A stretch of 64,000 bases of DNA from JAWXCB01 sp034440455 (GTDB taxonomy: Bacteria > Bacteroidota > Bacteroidia > Chitinophagales > CAIOSU01). Location of the stretch: positions 1 through 64,000 of the forward strand of contig JAWXCB010000031.1 of assembly GCA_034440455.1 (NCBI GenBank). The letters run 5' to 3'. The position numbers and the translations under genes are program-made. This document shows, in pieces, positions 10,571 to 20,500 of this stretch. Below the pieces are notes generated by a model, which saw only the letters and a program-made list of their open reading frames with translations, was not told the DNA's origin and searched no databases. How positions within the stretch are numbered: position 1 is the stretch's first letter; every line of letters begins with the position of its first letter.

Positions 10571-10882
10571 TTACTTTGCCACATTACTCGCTTCCTTATA
10601 TTTTCCTGACCATTTGTATAGAATATTCTGAATCTGCCGTTCGCTGATGTTATAAATCTCCGCCACTTCAATTACTGTGTTGCTGCTGCGTCCGCGGTTT
10701 TTTTCAAGCCTTTCATAATAGTCGCTTACAATCATGTAATTCCTCAGGCGCTCGGGGTCGGTGATGCCGTCAGTAATCATACTCACCAAGAGTTTCCGCG
10801 CATCGGGGCTTGCTTCAAATTTATTCATGTAGATTTCCATGAACCGCTTGATAATATCAATCTTGTTGGGATGTTTTGCCAT
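10571..10882 (-). CDS. Small HTH-like hypothetical protein
   Basis: 103 residues from an ATG at 10882. I do not recognise a named family. The protein is charged and probably all-helical. Residues about 70-96 (TVIEVAEIYNISERQIQNIL) look like a helix-turn-helix of the kind found in sigma-like or transposase-associated DNA-binding proteins. It has no signal peptide or membrane segment, so it is probably cytoplasmic. It stands alone between the giant repeat gene and the palindromic element at 11008-11106, transcribed in the same direction as the giant gene, 223 bp upstream of that gene's start. A regulatory role on the neighbour is possible but not shown. Confidence 0.75.
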   Translation of the reverse strand: MAKHPNKIDIIKRFMEIYMNKFEASPDARKLLVSMITDGITDPERLRNYMIVSDYYERLEKNRGRSSNTVIEVAEIYNISERQIQNILYKWSGKYKEASNVAK

Positions 10883-11007
10883 GATTCCGCAGGGTTAAAG
10901 CTATGAAAGATGTTTAATAATCTCGGTTAATTCCGCGTGAAATTTTTGAAATGCTCCGAGTTTCAATTCCGTAATTTATTCGCGGCACTGAGAAAAGTCA
11001 ATTTTTA

Positions 11008-11106
11008 TTTAAGGGCAGTTCTAAAAATTGCTTTTTTACCGCCTCACCCCATCCCTCTCCACAAGGAGAGGGAGTTGGAAATAGAATTTTTAGAACTGCC
11101 CTTAAA
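11008..11106. repeat. MITE-like nested inverted repeat with REP-type core
   Basis: A perfect 22-bp inverted repeat (11008-11029 against 11085-11106, beginning TTTAAGGGCAGTTC) encloses a second palindrome of the dispersed GACTCCC...GGTGAGG family (11038-11077, CCCTCTCC/GGAGAGGG). The whole could fold into one long hairpin. It has no coding capacity. It lies between the SGNH gene stop and the HTH gene start. Confidence 0.8.
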
Positions 11107-11145
11107 AGAAAAAGTGAGAGGACTAAAACAACTTGTTGTTAGCAA

Positions 11146-12375
11146 TTATTTCAGGTTGCTCCTATTTAAGCGCAATTGTTCTTTATACCAACTAAATAGT
11201 TTTTCTCCTGTCCACACGTATCCCTTGCCACGCATGTGCACGTCATAATTCCAATAAAGATGATTGCCTCTTTTTTCTTCTTCCCAAACCAAAGGAGACA
11301 AATCGAGAAACGGGATTTTTAATTCCTGGCAATTGTGCGATAAAGCGTTTACAAGTTGCTTGTATGTTTCACCAGTCAGATCCATCGAATCGGGGCATGA
11401 CCTGCAACTTTCTTTTTGAAAGGTGTAATAATAATTTGTTACCTGGCTGCGCGAGGGTAAATGGGCAACGAATAACTCCACTCCGTATTTGCTGCAATAG
11501 CTTTTAAGAAAAGCCAGCTCATTTGAAATATTAATGAGCTGACGGAATCTTTCCTCCTTTCTGTAAATGATGTCAACATTTCCCGGATCAAATTTTCCGC
11601 TGCGAATTGCGTCAGCGATATGAGGCGTTACCTCCTCTCTGAGCGTGCGCTCACCGTCAGGCGCATCGTTGAGTTGCTTATTGATAAGGTCTGTAGTAAT
11701 GAAATAACTTTTTTTTATTGGAAACCTGAAAGGGAGCATTTCATCTCTCTGCAATATTTCAATCAGTTCCCATAACCTCGGTTTAAGCTTGTTGTTGAAT
11801 TCAGGCTTTATGGGCGCAAGCGTATTGAAAGGTTTGAAATAATAATTATCATTCGCATAGGTAAGAAGGAGGATGTAATCCGGTTGGAATAAGGGTAGCG
11901 CATCAACAATAAGCTTTGCGTAAGTATTAAGGTTGCCGGAGGCGATTCCCATATTCATCAAATCTATTTCAACTTCTGCTTTATCAGCGTCCCGTTGAAA
12001 CGATGCGGAAACCGTTTCAGCATCTTCCGCTAAAATCCCTTCTGCAAAGCTGTCGCCCACCAACAGAATGCGCTTTTTGCCGGGCTGCTTTTGCATTTTC
12101 CAATTCCTGTCGCGAAATCCATAGTTATTAAGTGTTTCTATAAATTCTGCTGCCGTATCGGGTAGTGATATAGACGACAGGAACATATTCCGCACCGGCT
12201 TGCCTTGTTCAGCCGAGGCGAGTTGGATGTAGTTGATGCGGTTGAAGTTTTTAATTTCAGGAACAGGAAATAAAAACCGCAGTACAGCCTCCTGAAAAAG
12301 AAGTACAAGAATTATGTAAGCGCCAATCCGTAAACTTTTCACAACTTCAATCCTGAATTTTGATTTAATAAACAA
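11146..12375 (-). CDS. SGNH/GDSL-type membrane-anchored protein
   Basis: 409 residues. The start is a TTG at 12375; a GTG at 12342 is an alternative and there is no nearby ATG. A single N-terminal membrane segment spans about residues 16-36. The SGNH hydrolase blocks are visible: VGDSFAEG (Gly107-Asp108-Ser109), an Asn-containing block near GIASGNLNTY, and a C-terminal Asp379-x-His381 (YNYDVHMRGKGY region), giving a plausible Ser-Asp-His triad. The family covers esterases and the AlgX/AlgJ-like O-acetyl transfer proteins. With the anchor, a periplasmic glycan (de)acetylase role is possible. The substrate cannot be read from sequence. Confidence 0.82.
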   Translation of the reverse strand: MFIKSKFRIEVVKSLRIGAYIILVLLFQEAVLRFLFPVPEIKNFNRINYIQLASAEQGKPVRNMFLSSISLPDTAAEFIETLNNYGFRDRNWKMQKQPGKKRILLVGDSFAEGILAEDAETVSASFQRDADKAEVEIDLMNMGIASGNLNTYAKLIVDALPLFQPDYILLLTYANDNYYFKPFNTLAPIKPEFNNKLKPRLWELIEILQRDEMLPFRFPIKKSYFITTDLINKQLNDAPDGERTLREEVTPHIADAIRSGKFDPGNVDIIYRKEERFRQLINISNELAFLKSYCSKYGVELFVAHLPSRSQVTNYYYTFQKESCRSCPDSMDLTGETYKQLVNALSHNCQELKIPFLDLSPLVWEEEKRGNHLYWNYDVHMRGKGYVWTGEKLFSWYKEQLRLNRSNLK

Positions 12376-12421
12376 CTATTAGAAGCAATACAAAATTCAA
12401 TAAAATAAAAACAGCGGGCGC

Positions 12422-15400
12422 ATGAGAAATCATCAGAGCATTTGGGTTTTATGGGTTTTCTCCCTCGTTGCCTGCAAGAATAATCTGAAAGAGGAAAATC
12501 CGGATTCTTTATTCACGCTGGTTCCTGTTGCTCATTCAAAAGTTGATTTCAGAACAACATTCACAGCCGACCCTGATGACCTCACAGGCTTCAGCACAGG
12601 TTCCGGGGTAAGCACAGGCGATATGAATAATGACGGACTCGCTGACATCCTCTTTGCAGGAGGTGAAGATAAAACCCGCCTTTTTCTCAATAAAGGAAAT
12701 TTTGTTTTTGAAGACATCACTGAAACATCAGGAGTTACTGATGGAATAAAAAAATGCAAAACAGAAGCCGTTTTCCTTGTCGACATCAACGGTGACGGAT
12801 GGTTAGACATCTACCTTACCAAATATGGGTTGGAAGCAAATGCTGACAATACGCAGTTTACCGACTACGGCAGCAACCTTCTTTTTATTAATCAGCAAAA
12901 TCTCACCTTCAGGGAGCAAGGGCAGACCTATGGACTTAATATCGTTGGCTACACTTTATCAGCAAACTTTTTCGATTATGATAATGATGGCGATCTTGAC
13001 GCCTTTATATTGACTTCCCCCGACAAGGGCAACGCCTTTGACTTCAACTTTTATCAATCACGTCCGCCCTTTCAGGTTTTTGCAAATCGTTTTCTTGAAA
13101 ATATTGGCGACCAATTCATCAACGTAACCGAACAAGCAGGCATCCTCACGCAGCGGTGCATGGGACAAAGCGCTTCTACGGCAGACATTAATAATGACGG
13201 CTGGCTGGACCTCTATATTGCCAATGATTTTTTTGGAAAGGATTACGTCTATATGAACAACGGAAATAAGACGTTCACCGAAAAATCATCTGAGGTTCTG
13301 CCCAAATCCACCATGTCGTCTATGGGTTCTGACTTTGCAGACATCAATCATGATGGATGGCTCGACCTGTTCAGCGGAGAGATGATGCCCGAAGGCGCAG
13401 TGAGGCGCAAGATGAATCTGGTTCCTTTTTCCATCGAAACCTATAACTACATGCAGAAAAACGGCATGGCGCAGTATCAGCGGAACATGCTGCAACTGAA
13501 CCGGCAAGGAAAAAAATTCAAGGACATCGGCTGCATGGCAGGCGTGGAAGCCACGGAATGGAGTTGGGCAAGCCTGTTTGCTGATTTCGATAATGACGGG
13601 CTGGATGATTTGTTTGTGGCAAACGGAATTAAGCGCGACATCACCAACATGGATTTCGTGAAAACAAATTATGGGAAAGATTATACCAAAATGGCGCACC
13701 CTGATTATTTCGCCTACGGGAAAGAGAAAATGAATCAGTTGCCTTCGGTGAAAACCATGAATTCCATTTTTAAGAATAACGGCAACCTCACATTCACGAA
13801 GATGAGCGAAGCATGGGGCTTAGATAAGCCTGTTCACAGCCGGGGCGCTGCTGTTGCCGACCTTGATAATGACGGGGATTTGGACATCGTCATCAATAAT
13901 ATTGACACCGTTGCTTTTATCTATGAGAACCACGCAAGTGAAAAACTACACAGAAATTTCTTCCGCGTGAAGCTTGCCGGTGAAAAGCAAAATGATTTTG
14001 GGTTAGGTGCGCGAGTGTATGTTTTCACTGGAGGCAACATGCAGCTGAAAGAACTTTCCTGCGTGCGCGGCTACAAATCATCTCCCGAACCCATCTTGCA
14101 TTTCGGGTTAGACACGATTGCCACTATTGATAGCCTGAAAGTGGTGTGGCTTGGCGGAAAAACGGAAACGCAATACAACATCAAAGCAAATCAATTCTAC
14201 ACGTTGAAAGAGCAGGATGCAAAAAATCATACCCTGTATTCAACCACAAAAAAACCCACAATTTTTAATGACGTGACAAATCCACTTTTAACAGAGCCTT
14301 TTGTTCATGTTGAATCTCCCTACAACGATTTTAAAAATTACCGCCTGTTTCACCGCATGTTTTCAAAAGAAGGACCCTGCATCGCTGCCGCAGATGTAAA
14401 TAAGGACGGCTTGGATGATTTCTATGTGGGCGGTGCAGCAGGACAATCCGGGAAACTGTATGTGCAGCAGCAAGACGGCAAATTCAAAATCTCCGCAGCA
14501 CAACCCTGGGCTTCCGATATGCAGTATGAAGAGACAGCCTGCGCTTTCTTTGATGCAAATGACGATGGCGCTCCCGATTTGTACATCGGCAGCGGCAGCA
14601 GCGAGTTTGAGACGAATTCGCCTTCACTTAGGGATAGATTATTTCTGAATGACGGAAAAGGCAAATTCACATTTGCCAGTGATGCGCTTCCCGACATCCG
14701 CATTTATACGTCCTGTGTCGCTGCGTTTGATTTTGATTTGGATGGCGACCTGGATTTGTTTGTGGGCGGAAGAATGGCGCCCGAAAGTTATCCCATGCCT
14801 CCGGGAAACCTGCTGCTGCAAAACACGAATGGAAAATTCGAAGATGTCACCGATAAAGTTGCACCCGAACTCCGCGCTATCGGACTTGTAACTGCCGCTG
14901 CCTGGGTTGATTACAACAAGGACAAATCAAGTGATTTGCTTTTAGTGGGCGAATGGATGCCGCCAACAATTTTTGAAAACAAAAATGGCACATTTACCAA
15001 ATCCTCCATTTCCTCTCTGAATAATTTCACCGGCTGGTGGAATACAATCCTTGCTAACGATTTCGACAAGGATGGCGACCTGGATTTCATTGCCGGTAAT
15101 CACGGGTTGAATTCCATCTTCAAAGCATCTGAAAAAGAACCTGTCACCATTTATGCAGGCGATTTTGATAACAACGGAACGAGCGATCCTGTTGTGTTTC
15201 ATTACATCACCGGAAAAAATGTTCCATTTGTGAATCGGGATTTGTTCTGCGAGCAAATGCCCGCATTCAACAACAAATTTTACACGTTTGAAAATTATGC
15301 GAAGGCTTCCATAAACGATATCTTCACGCCTGAGCAGCAAGCCTCAAGCTACAAGCGGCAAGCTACAATCTTGACAAGTTGCTACATTGAAAATCTTGGC

Positions 15401-15736
15401 GATGGAAATTTCTCCGTTCATCCGTTACCCAACGAAGCGCAGGTTGCGCCCGTGTATGGTATTCAGTCCTTTGATGTAAATGCTGACGGCAATCTTGATA
15501 TTCTCTTATCAGGCAATTCCTACTCCAACCATTTTGAGTATGGCAACTATGATGCGCTGGGCGGATTGATGCTGTTGGGCGATGGAAAAGGAAAATTCAA
15601 GCCGCTCAGTGGCGAGGCGAGTGGATTCAATGTGCCGGGCGATGCCAAGGGAATGGTAAAGATTTTTAACAAGGCATTGAACGCAACTCTTTTCATCGTG
15701 GCACAAAACAATGATTCGCTGAAAGTGTATAAGTAA
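12422..15736 (+). CDS. UnbV/ASPIC and FG-GAP repeat lipoprotein (CRTAC1-like) 1
   Basis: 1104 residues from an ATG. A lipoprotein signal is seen (hydrophobic run then FSLVAC, lipid Cys about residue 18). About 13 Ca-binding-type loops (DxNxDG, for example DMNNDG, DINGDG, DYDNDG) mark FG-GAP/VCBS beta-propeller blades in two halves. Between the halves, near residues 500-600, is an ASPIC/UnbV domain with the typical VRGYKSSPEP and LHFGLD pieces. Such proteins are secreted or surface calcium-binding propellers of uncertain function. The 46-bp gap to the divergent SGNH gene suggests shared promoter space. The cytochrome peroxidase gene follows 72 bp downstream on the same strand, so co-transcription is likely. 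A paralogue lies at 17598-20984. Confidence 0.93.
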   Translation: MRNHQSIWVLWVFSLVACKNNLKEENPDSLFTLVPVAHSKVDFRTTFTADPDDLTGFSTGSGVSTGDMNNDGLADILFAGGEDKTRLFLNKGNFVFEDITETSGVTDGIKKCKTEAVFLVDINGDGWLDIYLTKYGLEANADNTQFTDYGSNLLFINQQNLTFREQGQTYGLNIVGYTLSANFFDYDNDGDLDAFILTSPDKGNAFDFNFYQSRPPFQVFANRFLENIGDQFINVTEQAGILTQRCMGQSASTADINNDGWLDLYIANDFFGKDYVYMNNGNKTFTEKSSEVLPKSTMSSMGSDFADINHDGWLDLFSGEMMPEGAVRRKMNLVPFSIETYNYMQKNGMAQYQRNMLQLNRQGKKFKDIGCMAGVEATEWSWASLFADFDNDGLDDLFVANGIKRDITNMDFVKTNYGKDYTKMAHPDYFAYGKEKMNQLPSVKTMNSIFKNNGNLTFTKMSEAWGLDKPVHSRGAAVADLDNDGDLDIVINNIDTVAFIYENHASEKLHRNFFRVKLAGEKQNDFGLGARVYVFTGGNMQLKELSCVRGYKSSPEPILHFGLDTIATIDSLKVVWLGGKTETQYNIKANQFYTLKEQDAKNHTLYSTTKKPTIFNDVTNPLLTEPFVHVESPYNDFKNYRLFHRMFSKEGPCIAAADVNKDGLDDFYVGGAAGQSGKLYVQQQDGKFKISAAQPWASDMQYEETACAFFDANDDGAPDLYIGSGSSEFETNSPSLRDRLFLNDGKGKFTFASDALPDIRIYTSCVAAFDFDLDGDLDLFVGGRMAPESYPMPPGNLLLQNTNGKFEDVTDKVAPELRAIGLVTAAAWVDYNKDKSSDLLLVGEWMPPTIFENKNGTFTKSSISSLNNFTGWWNTILANDFDKDGDLDFIAGNHGLNSIFKASEKEPVTIYAGDFDNNGTSDPVVFHYITGKNVPFVNRDLFCEQMPAFNNKFYTFENYAKASINDIFTPEQQASSYKRQATILTSCYIENLGDGNFSVHPLPNEAQVAPVYGIQSFDVNADGNLDILLSGNSYSNHFEYGNYDALGGLMLLGDGKGKFKPLSGEASGFNVPGDAKGMVKIFNKALNATLFIVAQNNDSLKVYK

Positions 15737-15808
15737 GACAAATTACTTCCTCTCGATTTTTATTATCTTTTCAAATAGATTTTTCAAACTGCTTTTTAAA
15801 AACAGAGC

Positions 15809-17338
15809 ATGAAAAAAAATATCCTCATCGGTGTGCTTGTCGCTGTGGTGATTCTCCTCACTGTTTTACAACTTGGCAAAGATGGAAGCCTTGCGCATGC
15901 CAGCGATAAACCCGCTACTGACAATGACCTCTTCCTGCTGCAAAGCCGTGGCGCCACCACGCCTGATTACAAAGCGAGCGACTACGGGCTGGGCGATGGC
16001 TACATTGACAAACTGCTCCCTTATCCTGATTTAAAAAAAGGCGACCGCACCCCGTTTGACCTTTGGAGATATGCCGGAAAAGGCAACTCCTCCTACATGA
16101 CTCCCGAACTGCCCATGTCGTGGGATGCGTGGGTGGCTTTCCACAAAAAACAAAAGCCCGAGTTGATGAAAGATGTAAAGGCATACATGAACGCCCGCTA
16201 TGATTTCAGCGGGGCAGTGATGCCGGGCGTGATGATGTCGGGCGGCAGAAAAGCCGTGATGAAAGGTCCCATTGCGCGATTGCCCGATGGCTACAAATCC
16301 TATGAAGAACTTGCCAAGCTCTCTGCCGATGAAATAAAAAAGAAAGACCTTTTTCCCTACAAGCCCCTCGCCCATCCCATTCAAACCATTGCCCACATGG
16401 TGTTTCCAAATCAATGGAATATCATTCACCCCGAGCATAACCGCATGGATGTTGACCATGATTTTCCCGACATTTATCTGCCTGAGTTCCCCCCGCCCTT
16501 ATTCCTCACTACACACAAAGAATTGGGCGATGTAACAAAAGGCGAAGAAATCACGATGGGAAATTTCTTTGAAATGTTTGACGGACTGCTCACTCCTGAA
16601 CAGTTGGAGGGCTTAAAAGAATTACTGAAGTCCACGCCCACCACGTGGTTCAATCACACCACGCATCGCATTACGCTGGAGCCGAGCGCGGGCGTATCCT
16701 GCCTTTCCTGCCACGTGAACGGGCATACCAACGGAGCCTTTGAACTCGCCCCCGACTCGCGCCCCAACATGGCGCGCCTGCGCACGAAAACACCTTCCAT
16801 GCGCGGCAACTACAACCTGATGCTGCTTTCTTCAAAACGCGCCATCCGCAGCATGGATCACTTTGCCGAAGTCGAAGAATATTTTGATGGCGACCAGGCT
16901 CTCATGCAGGCAATCGGTCCGCGCGCGCAGCAGAAGCAAGTATCTAATCGCATGGGCGATTTCAATAGCATCCTGGATTTTCCGCCCGCGCCCAAGCTCG
17001 ATGTGTTCAATAAGCTCATCGCTGAAAAATGCACCCCGCAGGAGTTGCAGGGCGAGCAGCTTTTTTGGGGCAAAGCAAAATGCAGCGCCTGCCACAACGG
17101 TCCCGCCTTCGTGGATGATTATATGCACGACCTCGGGGTGGAGCGCTTCTATGCCGGTCGCCCCGAAGGACCCATAAAAACATTCCCCCTGCGCGGCATC
17201 AAGGATGCACCGCCCTATCTGCATGACGGACGCTGCCCCACCCTGCCCGATGCGGTTGAATTTTTCAACATCGTGCTTGAGTTGCAATTGAGCAAAGAAG
17301 AAAAGGATGCCCTCACTGCTTATTTGCTTTGCCTTTGA
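15809..17338 (+). CDS. Di-haem cytochrome c peroxidase-type protein
   Basis: 509 residues from an ATG. An N-terminal membrane segment (about residues 5-23) anchors or exports it. Two c-type haem sites are visible: Cys298-x-x-Cys301-His302 (CLSCH) and Cys425-x-x-Cys428-His429 (CSACH). The C-terminus has the GPIKTFPLRGIKDAPPYLHD run typical of the BCCP/MauG superfamily. That family reduces peroxide or oxidises a protein or small substrate in the periplasm using two haems. The stretch before the first haem (about 270 residues) is longer than in a plain BCCP and I cannot assign it. It lies between the two UnbV lipoproteins and may share a transcript with the first. Confidence 0.9.
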   Translation: MKKNILIGVLVAVVILLTVLQLGKDGSLAHASDKPATDNDLFLLQSRGATTPDYKASDYGLGDGYIDKLLPYPDLKKGDRTPFDLWRYAGKGNSSYMTPELPMSWDAWVAFHKKQKPELMKDVKAYMNARYDFSGAVMPGVMMSGGRKAVMKGPIARLPDGYKSYEELAKLSADEIKKKDLFPYKPLAHPIQTIAHMVFPNQWNIIHPEHNRMDVDHDFPDIYLPEFPPPLFLTTHKELGDVTKGEEITMGNFFEMFDGLLTPEQLEGLKELLKSTPTTWFNHTTHRITLEPSAGVSCLSCHVNGHTNGAFELAPDSRPNMARLRTKTPSMRGNYNLMLLSSKRAIRSMDHFAEVEEYFDGDQALMQAIGPRAQQKQVSNRMGDFNSILDFPPAPKLDVFNKLIAEKCTPQELQGEQLFWGKAKCSACHNGPAFVDDYMHDLGVERFYAGRPEGPIKTFPLRGIKDAPPYLHDGRCPTLPDAVEFFNIVLELQLSKEEKDALTAYLLCL

Positions 17339-17381
17339 GAAGTGCTTAGCGACAGACATTAATACGCATCCTCAATTATTA

Positions 17382-17534
17382 GACTTCTTCGGAAAATACT
17401 CTTTGACTAAAGGGTAACGCGCTCTTTTGCACCGCCTCACCCCCGCCCTCTCTCCATTTGGAGAGGGGAGTCCAAACTGCATCATAAACAAAAGAGGCTT
17501 TCTCTAAATGAGAATTACATTTTCCGAAGAGGTC
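17382..17534. repeat. Composite inverted-repeat element with REP-type core
   Basis: Outer arms 17382-17397 and 17519-17534 are inverted copies (15 of 16 match; GACTTCTTCGGAAAAT). An inner pair CTCTTTTG/CAAAAGAG (17422-17429, 17489-17496) and the REP-family core (17431-17473) nest inside. It fills most of the 259-bp gap between the convergent peroxidase and second UnbV genes. It is non-coding. The design parallels 11008-11106 although the arm sequence differs. Confidence 0.7.
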
Positions 17535-17597
17535 TATTCAAACTTTCACCACTAAAATAATTTCACGCAGAGATGCATAGCAGTTTCGATTCGGATA

Positions 17598-20500
17598 TTA
17601 TTTTGCCGCTGAAATTTCCACAGGCACGGAAGAAGCAATGCTGAATGCCTGCAACGTGCCGCTGTTGTTGCCCACGAGCAGGTGCGGGAGCTGATTTTTT
17701 CCGGCATGTATCAGTTGCAAATCTTTCACATTGCCATCAGCCAAAAAACCTGACTCAAAGCTGCGCAGGGGCGTGAAGCTGCCCTTGCCATCACCGATGA
17801 GGCAAAGCCCTGTGCCTGCGTCATAGCGCACGGTTTCAGGCTCGGTTTCGTGCAGGTTGCCTGCCAGCACGAGGTCGCTGATGCCATCGCCATTGATGTC
17901 GAGCACGAGGATGTCGTTGACGGGCGCCACCTGCGCGAGGTTGTGCAGCGGCTTCACCGTGAACGTGCCGTTGCCGTTATTGAGGAGAATGCTGCTGCGG
18001 AATTCCTTCGCTTCATAATGCAGCGCGGCATCGAGTTGCTCCTTGGTATAAATTTCTTCAACGGTGGCTTCAGCAAAGCTTTTGTAGGTGGGAAATTTAT
18101 CCACGATGAAGGGCATCTGCTGTGACGAGCATTCGCGCCCGCGCACGGGATATTGCTTTTCGCCTTCATAGTTGGTGAGTACAATATCATAGCTGCCGTT
18201 CTTGTCGAAATCGTTGCAATAGATTTCAAAATGCTTGCCTTTGCCAACTTTATATTTTGCATTCAGCCCGAGGTTGCCGGCAATGAAATCCATATCTCCA
18301 TCGCGGTCAATATCGGCAGCGGCAAGGCTATACCACCAGCCCGTGGTTTCCTGCAAGCCCGCATTTTGATTGTGAAAAACTCCGTTCGCATTTTCAAAAA
18401 CAGTGACGGGCATCCACTCGCCAACTAAAATCAAATCCAAATCTTTGTCGCCATCATAATCTGCAAACGCAGCATCGGTGACCATGCCGGGCGCGGCAAG
18501 CAGCTTGTCATGCTCGGCAGTTACGTTGGTGAATTTTCCTCCGTCATTTCTCAACAGGAAACTTGAGGGCGGAAAAGGATATTGCCCGGGCACATTTCTT
18601 CCCCCGATAAATAAATCGGAGTCGCCACCCTTGTCATAATCGCCTGCGGCTATGCGCATTCCGCTGGTGAACTCATCGGGCAATGCTTCTTTATTTCTTT
18701 TAAAATATCCGGCACCGTCATTCACATAGAGCCTGTCTTGCAATAAGGGCGAGCCTTCGGAAAATTCATTGCCACCGCTCACGACATATAAATCCAAATC
18801 GTTGTCGCCATCAGCATCAAAGAGCAATGAAGCCATGTCTTCGCAATCTTTTTCCGCTTCCCACGGCTGCGCAGTTGCCTTGCTGAATTTTCCATTCTGC
18901 TGTAGGAATAATGTTCCTGCAAATCCTGCCGCGCCACCGATAAAAAAGTCTTCCGAGCCATCACCATTCACATCACCCGCGCTGATAAACGGTCCATGCT
19001 GCGACTGCTTGTGGGGCAACAGGATTTCTTTTTTGAAATCATTGTAGTTGTTTTCCTGGTGATTGTAAGCAAGCGACAATTCCTTTTCAGCGCTGGTGAA
19101 AATCGGTTTTACAATTTCTTCTTTCGATGGATTGGCGCGCGCAGAATCATAATTCATCACCAGCATTTGGTTGGGAGCAACATTGGAAAGCTGCTGAATT
19201 TTTCCGTCAGGCCATTCCACCACCATCTTGTTGATGTTATCCCGCTTGCCGATACCGAAGTGCAGCACCTGCTCAACGGATGACTGAAATCCGCGCACGG
19301 GCTGCATTTCCTGCAACTGCATTTCTTTGTCATAGAATATTTTTACAGTCGTCCCAAATCCATTTACGTTCTTAGCGGGACCTATGAGCCGCACGCGGAG
19401 GAAATTATTCTGATACACTTCGTTTGCTTTATTCTCATAGAGGGAAGCGGTGACTTCATAATTATTTACAACAAGGTCAAGGTCGCCATCCAGATCCAAA
19501 TCCGCATAAGCGCATCCGTTTGAATTGATGGTGTCCGTTAAATTCCACTGCTTGTTATATTTGGAAAAAGTAAGATCGCCATTGTTTTTAAAAATCAAAT
19601 TCATGAGATTGAGTTTGGGCAGCAGGTGTTCATAATCGCTGTACTTTAATGCGCGCTTTTCTTTATTAGCCTTGTCCAAAAGGGCAGCATAACTCGTTTT
19701 GAAGTCATTATCCGAAACTGCATCGCGGATGCCGTTAGTGACAAATAAATCTTTGTAGCCGTCATTGTCAAAATCGGCAAACAAGGGCGCCCAACTCCAG
19801 TCAGTTTTCGAAATGCCCGACATAAAAGCAATTTCACTATAACTGCCTTTGCCATTCAGTTGAAGCGCATTCACCATATATTGATAGTAGTAGCCCTTCT
19901 CAATCATTTTATAGAAAGTGTCGGTGGTCATGCTGGGCATCAATCGCTTGGAACTCACATGGTCGGTTTGCGCCATTTCGGAGACGAATAAATCCTGCAA
20001 GCCATCATTATTTATATCGGCAAGGTCAGCGCCCATCGAATTGAATGTGATGTGTTTCATGTAATCTTTGAGCTTCTCTGAGAAGGTGCCGTTTTTGTTG
20101 TTTATCCAAAGCAAATCGGGACCAAGAAAATCATTGGCAACATACACATCATCCCAACCATCATGATTGAAATCATCAATCACCGCTGATAATCCCCACA
20201 CATGATTTTCAATGCCCGCTTGTTTAGTAACATCGGTGAATGTGTTGTTACCGTTGTTTTTGTAAAGCTTGTCCGAGCCTGCTTCTTCTTTGTTGCGTTC
20301 TTGCCAGGGATAATTATCCATGCGATGACCGTTTTTGAAATCCAGAGGATAGCTCACGAGATACATATCCAAGTCTCCGTCTTTATCGTAGTCAAAGAAA
20401 TAAGCTTGTGTTGAGCAGCCCTTGTCATCAAGCCCGTATTCCTTCGCACGTTGCGAAAAAGTTAAATCGCCATTATTGATAAACAATTCATTGGCGCGCA

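Noticed and set aside
10937..11248. Plus-strand open frame of 103 codons
   Set aside because: It reads through the MITE-like element and the end of the SGNH gene. The translation shows only repeat-derived words.
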